The notes below the pieces were generated by a model, which was not told where the DNA came from, did not search any database, and saw only the letters and a program-made list of their open reading frames with translations. A program made the position numbers and the translations under genes. Of a stretch of 49,472 bases of DNA, positions 8,571-16,827 are shown piece after piece. Each line of letters opens with the position of its first letter. Within the stretch, counting starts at the first letter, position 1. Source of the DNA: CAZHTS01 sp964535315 (GTDB lineage: Bacteria; Chloroflexota; Anaerolineae; Anaerolineales; Anaerolineaceae); NCBI GenBank assembly GCA_964535315.1, contig CAZHTS010000036.1:1-49472 (forward strand). Reading direction: 5' to 3'.

Positions 8571-9635
8571 ATGTTTAATTATGTGCTCCGCCGCTTGCTG
8601 ATGCTGCCCCTCATCCTGGTAGGGGTGACTGTTTTAATCTTTGGCATGTTGCAGTTCCTTTCGCCCACCCAGCGTTCTGCCCTGTACGTGCGCGACATCC
8701 CCAAGAACGCGGCAACCATCGATGGCATCATCAAGCGTTACGGTCTGGATCAGCCGGTCTACGTGCAGTACTGGTACTGGCTGGTGGGCGTCAAAGACCC
8801 GGCCAGCGGAGAGATCAGCGGTGGCGTGCTGCGCGGCGACCTGGGATACTCACGTTCTGCATCCCAACCGGTGATCGATATCATCCGCCGGCGCTTCCCG
8901 GCCACGCTCGAACTGGCGTTGTACTCGATCATTCCCATTGTGGGGGTGGGGGTGTGGTTAGGGATGGTGGCGGCAGTCAACCACAACAAGCTTATCGACC
9001 AGATCGCCCGGGTGGCCTGTATCATCGGCTACTCGTTCCCGACCTTTATCCTGGGGCTGCTGCTGCTGATGTTCTTCTATGCGCAGTTGGGCTGGTTCCC
9101 CAGCGGCAGGGTCTCGGATTGGGCGGCGGCGGTCATTTCCTCCCCGGCCTATCACAGTTACACCGGCATGGTGACGTTTGACGCCCTGCTCAACGGCCGC
9201 TCAGACGTGTTCTTTGACGGCCTGCGCCATCTGGTGCTGCCGGTCATCACCCTGTCCACGGTCAACTGGGCCCTGTTTCTGCGGGTGACGCGTTCTTCGA
9301 TGCTCGAGACGCTGCGCCAGGAATACATCGTCACGGCGCGCGCCAAGGGTATCCGCGAGAGCGCGGTTATCAGCCAGCACGCCCGCCCCAACGCCCTGCT
9401 GCCCGTAGCAACCATTGGCGGTTTGCAGGTGGCGGCCCTGCTGGGCGGTGTAGTGTTTACCGAAACCATCTTTGATTTCCCCGGCATCGGTTCGGCCGCC
9501 GGTACGGCTGCCGCCCAACTGGACGTGGTTACCGTTCTGGCGTTCACCCTGTTGACCGGCTTTATCCTGATCCTGTCCAACCTGGCGGTGGACGTCCTGT
9601 ACGCTTTCCTTGACCCCCGGGTCAGGCTGGAATAG
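8571..9635 (+). CDS. ABC transporter permease, OppB/DppB type
   Basis: This 354-residue permease has the family layout of a membrane helix at the N-terminus (about residues 9-30), a periplasmic loop, and a five-helix transport domain. The EAA-loop region contains EYIVTARAKGIRESAVISQHARPNA, the contact site for the ATPase. The loop is longer than in many OppB proteins and contains VKDPASGEISGGVLRGDLG. It follows the SBP by 104 bases that hold a stable hairpin and has a GGAG ribosome site seven bases before the ATG. The second permease starts 28 bases downstream. Confidence 0.93.
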   Translation: MFNYVLRRLLMLPLILVGVTVLIFGMLQFLSPTQRSALYVRDIPKNAATIDGIIKRYGLDQPVYVQYWYWLVGVKDPASGEISGGVLRGDLGYSRSASQPVIDIIRRRFPATLELALYSIIPIVGVGVWLGMVAAVNHNKLIDQIARVACIIGYSFPTFILGLLLLMFFYAQLGWFPSGRVSDWAAAVISSPAYHSYTGMVTFDALLNGRSDVFFDGLRHLVLPVITLSTVNWALFLRVTRSSMLETLRQEYIVTARAKGIRESAVISQHARPNALLPVATIGGLQVAALLGGVVFTETIFDFPGIGSAAGTAAAQLDVVTVLAFTLLTGFILILSNLAVDVLYAFLDPRVRLE

Positions 9636-9663
9636 AACTGTCGCCGAAGGAGTTGTGTGAGTT

Positions 9664-10701
9664 ATGGCTACGACGACGATCAATAATCCACTCATGTTTG
9701 GCCCGGTCTTGCGTGAGCCCAGCCGTTGGGAACGACTGTTAGGCCCGGAACTGTACCGGATTGCCCGCGGCATCCTGCGCAACCCGCTTTCGATTGCCGG
9801 GATCTCGCTGATCAGCATTTTTGTCATCCTGGCGCTGGCGGCGCCGTGGATTGCTCCGCCTTTGAGCGAGCGCAACCCTTACCAGATCCCGCGCGACGGT
9901 TTTAGCTCGACGCCCAAACCGCCCGGCACCATCTGGGCCTCACGTCCCCCGGAACTGCCGTTCTGGTGGAAGCCGATCATGGGCACCGATCGCTGGATCC
10001 ACATCATGGGTACCACCAGCGGTCAGTGGGACATCTTTTACGGCATTGTATGGGGGGCGCGCACTGCCATGCTGGTAGGCGTCATTATTGAGGGAATCAG
10101 TCTGTTCATCGGCATCCTGGTCGGCAGTATGGCGGCTTATTATGGCGGCTGGCTGGACGAGACGTTGATGCGTCTGACCGAGATTTTCCAGGCTTTCCCC
10201 TTTATCATGGCCGCCCTGACGCTCTCGGCCATCCTGACGCCGGTGATCGGGAAGGGCATCTGGCCCTCGACGATTGCCATTATCGCCTTTGGCTGGATGG
10301 GCTACGCTCGCCTGATCCGCAGCGAAATCCTTTCGGTGCGCGAGCGTGAGTACGTCAACGCCGCCCGGGTGGTGGGCGCCACAGATATGCGTATGCTGTT
10401 CCGCCACATTATCCCCAACTCGGTCTATTCGACCCTGATCCTGGCGTCGATGGATATCGGCACGGTGGTGATCTCGTTTGCAGCGCTGAGCTTCCTGGGC
10501 ATCGGCACCGAGGTCGGTTATGCCGACTGGGGCCAGGTGATCAGCTTTGCGCGCAACTGGATCCCGGTGCTGGCCAACTACTGGTACATCGTGGTCTTCC
10601 CCGGTCTGGCGCTGCTGTTGTTTGTATTGGGCTGGAACCTGTTGGGGGACGCACTGCGCGACATTATGGACCCGCGCATGCGCGGCCGCGGCATGGATTA
10701 A
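9664..10701 (+). CDS. ABC transporter permease, OppC/DppC type
   Basis: This 345-residue permease has an N-terminal cytoplasmic stretch, a first helix (about residues 44-62), an extended periplasmic loop that includes FWWKPIMGTDRWIHIMGTTSG, and a transport domain with the EAA-loop signature EYVNAARVVGATDMRMLFRH. It ends with LLGDALRDIMDPRMRG, typical of DppC. It completes an SBP-permease-permease set. No OppD or OppF ATPase gene follows, and a terminator comes directly after the stop. Confidence 0.93.
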   Translation: MATTTINNPLMFGPVLREPSRWERLLGPELYRIARGILRNPLSIAGISLISIFVILALAAPWIAPPLSERNPYQIPRDGFSSTPKPPGTIWASRPPELPFWWKPIMGTDRWIHIMGTTSGQWDIFYGIVWGARTAMLVGVIIEGISLFIGILVGSMAAYYGGWLDETLMRLTEIFQAFPFIMAALTLSAILTPVIGKGIWPSTIAIIAFGWMGYARLIRSEILSVREREYVNAARVVGATDMRMLFRHIIPNSVYSTLILASMDIGTVVISFAALSFLGIGTEVGYADWGQVISFARNWIPVLANYWYIVVFPGLALLLFVLGWNLLGDALRDIMDPRMRGRGMD

Positions 10702-10725
10702 AACGGATTCTTTCAAACTGCAAAA

Positions 10726-10755
10726 GAGACGCCGGCTATGGGCGTCTCCTTTGCG
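10726..10755. terminator. bidirectional terminator between convergent genes
   Basis: GAGACGCC (10726-10733) pairs with GGCGTCTC (10741-10748) around a 7-base loop. T-rich tracts on each side in the respective directions suggest that it serves both the permease gene and the convergent methyltransferase gene. Confidence 0.75.
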
Positions 10756-10757
10756 TT

Positions 10758-11645
10758 TTAACGAAAGTCGTAAATGCCGTCGTTGACCGGGTAGGTCTTG
10801 CCGCAGGCAGCGCAGGTCAGTTCGGGCGGGGTGTCGACCAGCGGGGCGGCGCAGGCCGGGCAGTGGAAGAACGCCCCCGAGGGGGCCGCCGCCGCCGGGA
10901 TACTGCGGGCGCGGCTGCGCACGAAGACGCTCGGGCTGAGCTGCCACCAGTTGCCGGTCAGTTGGGCGAGCGCGTCCATGCGTACCAGCAGCCCGAGCGG
11001 CAGGATGCGTTTGAGCGGGCCGATGCGGTAGTGCGAGACGGTCAGCTGGCGCTCGATGGTGAAGCCGCTGTGCTGTAACCAGGCGCGCACCGTGGCGGGG
11101 TGGAAGTCAAAATTGAGCGGGGCGAACTCGATTGGTTCGGGGGAAAAGGGGTTCCAGCTCTGGCGGCGCAGCAGGTAGCGCAGCACGGCCTTGAGGTTCT
11201 TTTTGTTGGCAAATTCGAGGATGAAGGCGGCGTCGTTTTGCAGCACGGAGCGCACCTGATCGAGCGCCCGGCGGGCGTCGGCCATGTGGTGCAGGGTGCG
11301 AATCATGGTGGCGGCATCGAACAGGGCCGGGGCGAAAGGCAGGTGATAGATATCGGCGGCGACGTAGACATACTTTGTGTCGCGCCCCAGGCGCTGCTGG
11401 GCCTGCTGTAACTGGGTGGTGGAGTAATCCAGCAGAACGATACGCTCGAAGCCCTGGTAACGCGGCGTGTTGCGCCCGGCGCCGGCGCCCAGTTCGAGCA
11501 TCAGCTTACCGCCGGCGGGTAACAGGCGCTGCAAGGCCACCGCTTCCACGGCGTCCTCGTAGGCGCGCCCGCCCTGCTCCCAGAAGCTGGTTTGATAATC
11601 CGAACCTTCGTAATTACAGACGGGTGGGGTTTCGTTGAGAGTCAT
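10758..11645 (-). CDS. class I SAM-dependent methyltransferase with Trm112-like tail
   Basis: This 295-residue protein has a Rossmann methyltransferase domain with motif I LELGAGAGRN, an acidic loop after strand 2 (VLLDYS), and motif IV-like DAATMIRTLHHM. The C-terminus carries a zinc ribbon, CPAC and CAACGKTYPVNDGIYDFR, that closely resembles Trm112/UPF0434 proteins. Trm112 activates methyltransferases in trans in other organisms, so an in-cis version is plausible. The substrate is unknown. The ATG at 11645 is preferred to a TTG nine codons upstream because the upstream residues are low-complexity. It lies 30 bases after the SRP RNA. Confidence 0.85.
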   Translation of the reverse strand: MTLNETPPVCNYEGSDYQTSFWEQGGRAYEDAVEAVALQRLLPAGGKLMLELGAGAGRNTPRYQGFERIVLLDYSTTQLQQAQQRLGRDTKYVYVAADIYHLPFAPALFDAATMIRTLHHMADARRALDQVRSVLQNDAAFILEFANKKNLKAVLRYLLRRQSWNPFSPEPIEFAPLNFDFHPATVRAWLQHSGFTIERQLTVSHYRIGPLKRILPLGLLVRMDALAQLTGNWWQLSPSVFVRSRARSIPAAAAPSGAFFHCPACAAPLVDTPPELTCAACGKTYPVNDGIYDFR

Positions 11646-11675
11646 AATGGTTTGGGGGAAAGGGGGATACAATAC

Positions 11676-11780
11676 GTCCGGGCAGGTTAGCCGGCGGCGC
11701 CCAGAAGTGCCTCCTTACCGCTGCTTCCTCTCGGACCTGACGGGGTTCGGTGGTTTCTGCCGCGCCGGTCCCACCCGGAC
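11676..11780 (-). ncRNA. ffs: small signal recognition particle RNA (4.5S type)
   Basis: The minus strand contains the conserved SRP core CAGGTCCGAGAGGAAGCAGC, with a GAGA apical tetraloop and the asymmetric loop that binds the Ffh M domain. The ends pair as GTCCGGG with CCCGGAC, and a further GC-rich stem (CCGGCGCGGCAG with CTGGGCGCCGCCGG) closes the hairpin, giving about 105 nucleotides. The RNA pairs with Ffh to target membrane proteins. A consensus promoter lies just upstream. Ends are judged from pairing and could differ by a few bases. Confidence 0.95.
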
Positions 11781-11788
11781 GTGCTCTA

Positions 11789-11817
11789 AGGATACCGTAT
11801 CCGCCCCGGCTTGTCAA
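11789..11817 (-). promoter_or_regulatory. promoter of the SRP RNA gene
   Basis: On the minus strand a perfect TTGACA (11812-11817) is 17 bases from TATCCT (11789-11794), and the RNA begins about eight bases downstream. The -35 box overlaps the stop codon of the M20 peptidase gene. Confidence 0.85.
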
Positions 11818-12995
11818 CCTTCAGGGCAGGTTCGTAGCACACAGCCGAAGGCTTGCAGCCCGGCGAACAGATCGTCGAGCGCCAGCCATTCGTCGACGAT
11901 GTGCGCCTCGGCCAACGTGCCCGGGCCGAGGATGAAGGACGGCAGGCCAAACAGCCCGGCGCCGGTCGAGGCGTTGGTGCCGCACGGAGCGTAGAAGAGC
12001 TCGTCAGGCAGGCCGGCGGCGGCCAGCTGCGCCAGCAGCCCGTTTTGCCAGGCATCGTCCGCCGGGTTGCGCCAGCCGGGGATGAAGTCGGCGGCCACCA
12101 GTTCCCGGCCGGTGTAACAGGTCTGGCGCAGTTCGGAAAGCTCAATGGTTACCCCCGGTATATCCTGCACAGCGCGGCGCAGGCGCTCGAGCAGGTGGGC
12201 GGCGTTTTCACCGGGCATCAGCCGCCCGATGAAGCGCGCCCGGCAGCCGTGTGGCACGAAGGCCGTGCCGGGCAGCGGCTCGGAGACCAGTTCGCTCAGT
12301 TCGAAGATCTCGGGACCCAACTGCGGGTCGCTTTCGGTCGGCATCTGGCGAATGCGCTGCACGACCTCGATCATCTTGTAGGCGGCGTTTTCGCCCAGTT
12401 CCGGGCGTGAGGTGTGGGCGCTGCGCCCGGCGGCTGCAAACGACAGCGTGGCGCGCCCCTTCTGCGCTACCCCCAGGTGCAGCCCGGTGGGCTCGCCGGT
12501 GACGAACATATCGGCCGGATAACGGCGCAGCACCTGCTGCAGGGCGGCGCCGGTCATGTTTTCTTCGCAGACCGAGGCTACCACAACCGCCCGCCCGCGC
12601 AACTCCGAACGGGGGATGAATCCGGCGGCGCATACTATGCCGGCCAACGAGCCTTTGGTATCGGCGGCGCCGCGCCCCCACAGCCGCCCGCCCTCGATTT
12701 CGGCGCCATACGGATCGTGCCGCCATTCTGCGGGGCTGGTGACCGGCACCACGTCCATGTGGGCGTCCAACAGGCGGGTCGGGCCGGGCAGGTCGCCGTT
12801 GACGATGCCGATGACGTTGCCGAGGTCGTCGCCTTCGATCGAGTCGAAGCCCAGCGCCTGCATCTGCGCCGCGACGACCTGCGCCACCTGGCCCTCTGCC
12901 CCCGACAGGCTGGGGATGCGCACCAGGCGCCGACAAAAATCCAGCAGGACGTCGGCCTGCTGGGGGGAATATCCAGGTAAAGATGAAGTTGTCAT
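11814..12995 (-). CDS. M20-family metallopeptidase/deacylase
   Basis: This 393-residue protein has the M20 catalytic layout: the first metal-binding HMD in LLDAHMDVVPVT, the bridging aspartate in GRGAADTKGS, the catalytic Glu pair in VCEENM, the metal ligand in GEPT, and the final His in EAHIVDE. A dimerisation (lid) domain sits between. Members include ArgE, DapE, carboxypeptidases and YgeY-type hydrolases, and which of these it is cannot be told here. Its ATG overlaps the stop of the OppC gene (ATGA), so it is translationally coupled to the importer. Hydrolysis of the imported peptides or acyl-amino acids is the natural inference. Confidence 0.9.
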   Translation of the reverse strand: MTTSSLPGYSPQQADVLLDFCRRLVRIPSLSGAEGQVAQVVAAQMQALGFDSIEGDDLGNVIGIVNGDLPGPTRLLDAHMDVVPVTSPAEWRHDPYGAEIEGGRLWGRGAADTKGSLAGIVCAAGFIPRSELRGRAVVVASVCEENMTGAALQQVLRRYPADMFVTGEPTGLHLGVAQKGRATLSFAAAGRSAHTSRPELGENAAYKMIEVVQRIRQMPTESDPQLGPEIFELSELVSEPLPGTAFVPHGCRARFIGRLMPGENAAHLLERLRRAVQDIPGVTIELSELRQTCYTGRELVAADFIPGWRNPADDAWQNGLLAQLAAAGLPDELFYAPCGTNASTGAGLFGLPSFILGPGTLAEAHIVDEWLALDDLFAGLQAFGCVLRTCPEG

Positions 12996-13876
12996 AAGAG
13001 ATTGCGTAAACGCGGGTCGAGCACATCGCGCAGGCCGTCTCCCAGCAGATTGAAGCCCAGGACGGTAAGCGAGATGGCCACACCGGGGAAGATGACCACG
13101 TGGGGCGTGGCCTCCATGAACTTGCGACCGTCGTTGAGCATTACCCCCCAACTGGCGGCGGGCGGGGGTACCCCCAATCCCAGGAAGCTCAACGAGGCTT
13201 CGACCACGATGGCGGTGGCGAAATAGGTGGTCGTCACCACGATCAGTGGGGCGACGATGTTGGGCAGGATGTGGCGCGCCAGAATGATCAGTTCGCGCTG
13301 ACCGATGCAGCGGGCGGCCTCAATGTATTCTTTCTCGCGCTCCGCCAGCACCGAGCCGCGCACGGTGCGCGCAAAAATCGGGATACGCACGATGGCAATG
13401 GCGGTCATCACCGTGACCAGGCTCGGCCCGAAGGCCGCAACCAGCGCCAGCGCCAGCAGGATGGCCGGAAAGGCGTAGATGGCGTCCATGATGCCCATGA
13501 TGATCGTATCGGCGGTTTTGCCCAGGTAACCGGCGGCGGCGCCCAGGATCAGCCCGACGACCGTGCCCAATGCCACGGACACAACGCCCACTTCCAACGA
13601 GATGCGCGCCCCGTAGATGACGCGCGAAAGAATGTCGCGCCCCATCTGGTCCGTTCCCATCCAATGTTCTGCGCTGGGGGGCTTTAAACGATCCTTGAGA
13701 TCCATTTTAAGCGGATCGTAGGGAGCCAGCAGCGGCGCAAACAACGCCACCAGTGTGACGATGACCGAGAGGATCAGGCCGATCAACGCCAGGCGGTTGC
13801 GCAACAGCCGTTTCAGGGTGTTGTCTTTGGATTTTGGGATTTCGGTCAGATCGGTAAGGGCGGAGGAATGGGTCAT
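12992..13876 (-). CDS. ABC transporter permease, OppC/DppC type
   Basis: This 294-residue permease contains the DppC N-terminal helix (about residues 30-52), HWMGTDQMGRDILSRVIYGAR in the periplasmic loop, and the EAA loop EKEYIEAARCIGQRELIILARH. It ends in LLGDGLRDVLDPRLRNLL. The ATG at 13876 is chosen because it yields the usual N-terminal length; upstream residues would read through the intercistronic hairpin. It is the fourth gene of the SBP-OppB-SBP-OppC-peptidase operon. Confidence 0.92.
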   Translation of the reverse strand: MTHSSALTDLTEIPKSKDNTLKRLLRNRLALIGLILSVIVTLVALFAPLLAPYDPLKMDLKDRLKPPSAEHWMGTDQMGRDILSRVIYGARISLEVGVVSVALGTVVGLILGAAAGYLGKTADTIIMGIMDAIYAFPAILLALALVAAFGPSLVTVMTAIAIVRIPIFARTVRGSVLAEREKEYIEAARCIGQRELIILARHILPNIVAPLIVVTTTYFATAIVVEASLSFLGLGVPPPAASWGVMLNDGRKFMEATPHVVIFPGVAISLTVLGFNLLGDGLRDVLDPRLRNLL

Positions 13877-13890
13877 GGGGTTTGCCGGGT

Positions 13891-13919
13891 GGGGTTTCCG
13901 GGCAGAACCCGGAAACCCC
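13891..13919 (-). other. intercistronic hairpin between SBP and permease genes
   Basis: GGGGTTTCCGGG (13891-13902) pairs perfectly with CCCGGAAACCCC (13908-13919) around a 5-base loop. It occupies the same position relative to an SBP gene as the stem at 8493-8533 and lacks a T-run. Confidence 0.7.
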
Positions 13920-13938
13920 GTTGGTGTCGAGAAAAGAA

Positions 13939-15618
13939 TTAGCGATTGAGCCAGGTGACGTTCAGACCGTCGGAGGCGTCCATCATCATCAACGCCGGCG
14001 AGGTGCCCGAGCGGTAGCCCATCACGTCGTTGCGCCAGGCTTCTACCCACGGCAGGCCCATCATGTAGATCGTGGCGGCGTCGTCCTGGACGAGCTGCAC
14101 CACCTGGGCGTAGATTTCCTTGCGCTTGGCCACGTCCACTTCACCGCGGCCCTTGACCAGCAGTTCGTTCATCTTCTCGCTGTCGTAACCGCCGACCAGC
14201 CAGCTGCTGCCGCTCTTCTTGGTCAGGTAGCTGTAGGGGCGGTCGGGGTCGAAGATGCCGGTCATGGTGCCGATCAACAGGTCGTAGTCGTACTTCTTGC
14301 CCTTGTCGGTCCAGGCGGCGGCGTCGACCACGTCGAACTCGACCTCAAAGCCGATTTGTGAGAACATGGCCTGGATCACTTCGGCGCCATCCTTCTGGTT
14401 GGCCTTGATCATGAATTTGATCTTGGTGCCCTGCGGCAGACCGCTGGCCTTGAAGTATTCCTGCGCCTTGGTCAGATCAGGCTTGACCACAGGAACATCC
14501 ATGTGCCAGACATCGCCGGGGACGAAGGGCTGGTTGTGCACCTGGGCCAGGCCGAAGTAGATGGCTTCGTTGTAGACGTCGCGATCAAAGGCCGCCTGTA
14601 CCGCCAGGCGAGCGTCCTTGTTGTCGAACGGCGGGCGGGTGGTGTTCAACACCAGGCGGTCGCCTGAGTTGAAGTAGTACACGTTGACGGTGAAGTTGGG
14701 ATCGGGGGTGCCCATCAACTTCTTGACGTCGGCGATGGGCAGGTCTTCGGTCATGTCGACATCCCCGGCGCGCAAAGCGTTGAGGCGGGTGTTGGCATCG
14801 GTGATGACCTTGAGCACCACACCATCCAGATAAGGCTCACCCTTCTTCCAGTATTCGGGGAATTTCTTGAGGGCGTAGGATTCGCCGGGTTTGACCTCGT
14901 CCATCATGAACGGGCCGGTGCCGATGATCTTGGCCACTTTGCCTTCGGCGTCATAGCTGTCGCGGTGGATGATGGCCGCCCGGTTGAGCGTGGCCAGATA
15001 GCTGAGGAAGGGGCCCATGCCCGATTCGATCGTCATCTTGAAGGTGTAGGCGTCGACCACTTCGTATTTGAGACCGATACCGGCAAAGATTGTGCGGCGT
15101 TCGCAGCCGGTGGTCTCGTCCATGATGCGGTCGAAGATCCATTTGACGTCGTCGGCGGTCATTTCCTGCCCGTTGTGAAACTTGACGCCCTTGCGCAGGC
15201 TGAAGATCCACGTCTTGCCGTCGGGCGAGGTCTCCCATTTCTCGGCCAGCACGCCGACGAACTTGCCGTCGCGGTCGGGGGCGACCAGCTGCTGGGCGAC
15301 GAGGATGTTGAGGCGGATGTCGCCGTACTGGATGGCCTTGAGCGGGTCCATCGAGGTGACGTCTTCCTTCATGGCAAAGGTCAGCACCCCACCCATCTTG
15401 GGGGTGGCGGCAGACGCCGGGGCTTCAGGGGCCTTGGTGGGCTCGGTTGCGGCCGGCTGTTCCGGGGCCTTGGTGGGTTCTGGAGCCTTGGTAGGTTCGG
15501 CCGCCGGTGGTTGTTGCTCGGGGGCTTTGGTTGGGGCGGCGGCGGGCGTGCAGGCCGTCACCAACAGGGTCAAAAGCACAACCGAGAGCAGAAACTTCCA
15601 GGTAAGCGAGCGTTTCAT
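13939..15618 (-). CDS. ABC importer substrate-binding lipoprotein (SBP_bac_5), paralogue A
   Basis: This 559-residue lipoprotein has a signal peptide ending at Cys23 (LVTAC), a linker of about 50 residues built from repeated (E)PTKAPE units, and a family 5 solute-binding domain with GVKFHNGQEMTADDVKWIFD and IGTGPFMMDEVKPGESYALK. It is a close paralogue of the SBP encoded at 16828, about four fifths identical by eye over the second half. The start at 15618 has an AAGGAG site upstream and places the lipobox correctly. It lies between two permease genes, which is unusual: one transporter with two alternative receptors is likely. Confidence 0.93.
   Translation of the reverse strand: MKRSLTWKFLLSVVLLTLLVTACTPAAAPTKAPEQQPPAAEPTKAPEPTKAPEQPAATEPTKAPEAPASAATPKMGGVLTFAMKEDVTSMDPLKAIQYGDIRLNILVAQQLVAPDRDGKFVGVLAEKWETSPDGKTWIFSLRKGVKFHNGQEMTADDVKWIFDRIMDETTGCERRTIFAGIGLKYEVVDAYTFKMTIESGMGPFLSYLATLNRAAIIHRDSYDAEGKVAKIIGTGPFMMDEVKPGESYALKKFPEYWKKGEPYLDGVVLKVITDANTRLNALRAGDVDMTEDLPIADVKKLMGTPDPNFTVNVYYFNSGDRLVLNTTRPPFDNKDARLAVQAAFDRDVYNEAIYFGLAQVHNQPFVPGDVWHMDVPVVKPDLTKAQEYFKASGLPQGTKIKFMIKANQKDGAEVIQAMFSQIGFEVEFDVVDAAAWTDKGKKYDYDLLIGTMTGIFDPDRPYSYLTKKSGSSWLVGGYDSEKMNELLVKGRGEVDVAKRKEIYAQVVQLVQDDAATIYMMGLPWVEAWRNDVMGYRSGTSPALMMMDASDGLNVTWLNR
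14954..15328. repeat. 375-bp patch identical to 17843-18217
   Basis: Every base in this interval matches the second SBP gene at a constant offset of 2889. Immediately outside, synonymous differences resume at several per 60 bases. This is the pattern of a recent gene-conversion tract between tandem paralogues, or of repeat collapse during assembly. Confidence 0.85.
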
Positions 15619-15699
15619 CGAGAGCTTTCTCCTTTCTGATTTCCTGGGTTGAATAGACGGGGGCACAAAACAGTAAACGGTGTGTGTGCCTGGAGACAA

Positions 15700-15721
15700 C
15701 GCCGGGACGCCGGCCCCGGCG
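15700..15721 (-). other. GC-rich intercistronic hairpin
   Basis: CGCCGGG (15700-15706) pairs with CCCGGCG (15715-15721) just after the OppB stop. There is no T-run downstream on the minus strand, so it is not an obvious terminator. Confidence 0.45.
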
Positions 15722-15731
15722 GTTTTCCCAA

Positions 15732-16679
15732 TTAGCCCAAACGGATGCGAGGGTCCAGCAAAGTGTAAAGCAAATCGACGAGTAGATTGATCAGGACGAC
15801 GAAGATGGCAACGGTGAGAATGACACCCTGTACGACCGGGTAATCACGGCCGAAGATGCTGTCTACCAGCAACATGCCAATCCCGGGCCAGGCGAAGACC
15901 GCCTCAACGACCACCGCACCGCCGATCAAAAAGCCCAGTTGCAGGCCGATCATGGTGACGGTGGGAATCAGGGCATTGCGCAGCGCATGGCGGGTAAGCA
16001 CCAGGTGTTCGTATACGCCTTTGCCACGCGCCGTGCGCACGTAATCGCGGCCCAACTCCTCGAGCAGCGTTGAGCGGGTCAGGCGGGTGGTGGCGCCGGC
16101 CAGCGACCAGCCCAGGGTGATGGCCGGCAGCGCCAGGTGTTGCAGCGCCTTGAGCGGGTTTTCGAGCGGCGAGACATAGCCGATGGAAGGCAGCCAGCCG
16201 AGCGAGACGGCAAAAATCAAGACAAACAGGATGCCACACCAAAAGTTGGGCAGCGAAATTCCCAGGATGGCGAACACCATGGCGAAGATATCGGCGCCGG
16301 TGTTACGTCGCACGGCGGCGATGATCCCCAACGGAATGGCGATGATGACCGAAACCAATAATGCGGCGAACGACAATAACAGGGTGGCCGGCAGCCGCTG
16401 CCCGATCAGTTCCACCACCGTGCGTTGTGCCTTATAAGAATTGCCCAGATCGCCGGTCAGGGCGCGTCCTAACCAGCGCACGTATTGCATCACCACGGGT
16501 TGATCCAGGCCGAGTTCTTGCCGCAGCGCCTCGCGCCGCGTGGCATCCATCCCTTCGGCTCCGTACATTACATCGATTGGATCCCCCGGAACCAGCCGGA
16601 TCAACAGAAAAACGATCACGGTCATCAACAAGAAGATCGGTACGAGAGCAAGCGCACGTTGCGCCAGATAGCGTCCCAA
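15732..16679 (-). CDS. ABC transporter permease, OppB/DppB type
   Basis: This 315-residue permease has the DppB pattern: first helix at about residues 9-30, the LVPGDPIDVMYG loop, and the EAA loop DYVRTARGKGVYEHLVLTRHALRN in part. It ends with LLYTLLDPRIRLG. The start codon appears to be TTG at 16677-16679, supported by an AAGGAG five bases upstream and by an N-terminus (MGRYLAQRAL) typical of the family. It lies between two paralogous SBP genes in the same operon. Confidence 0.92.
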   Translation of the reverse strand: MGRYLAQRALALVPIFLLMTVIVFLLIRLVPGDPIDVMYGAEGMDATRREALRQELGLDQPVVMQYVRWLGRALTGDLGNSYKAQRTVVELIGQRLPATLLLSFAALLVSVIIAIPLGIIAAVRRNTGADIFAMVFAILGISLPNFWCGILFVLIFAVSLGWLPSIGYVSPLENPLKALQHLALPAITLGWSLAGATTRLTRSTLLEELGRDYVRTARGKGVYEHLVLTRHALRNALIPTVTMIGLQLGFLIGGAVVVEAVFAWPGIGMLLVDSIFGRDYPVVQGVILTVAIFVVLINLLVDLLYTLLDPRIRLG

Positions 16680-16827
16680 AACAGCTCCTTCCCGGGTTCA
16701 ACCTGCAAACCGGCAACCGTAAGAGTGCAACCGTTTGAAAGATCCAGGTGCAGCGATCATTGTTATCATAGCAAAACGCCGCCGGATTTGAAAGAGAGGA
16801 ATCTCACCTTATTGTATGACAACCGGC

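Noticed and set aside
15420..15540. Short tandem DNA repeat
   Set aside because: It encodes the PTKAPE linker of the SBP lipoprotein and needs no separate explanation.
16680..16827. Possible promoter with TATGAT between SBP B and OppB
   Set aside because: No acceptable -35 box at 16-18 bases; the genes are more likely one transcript.
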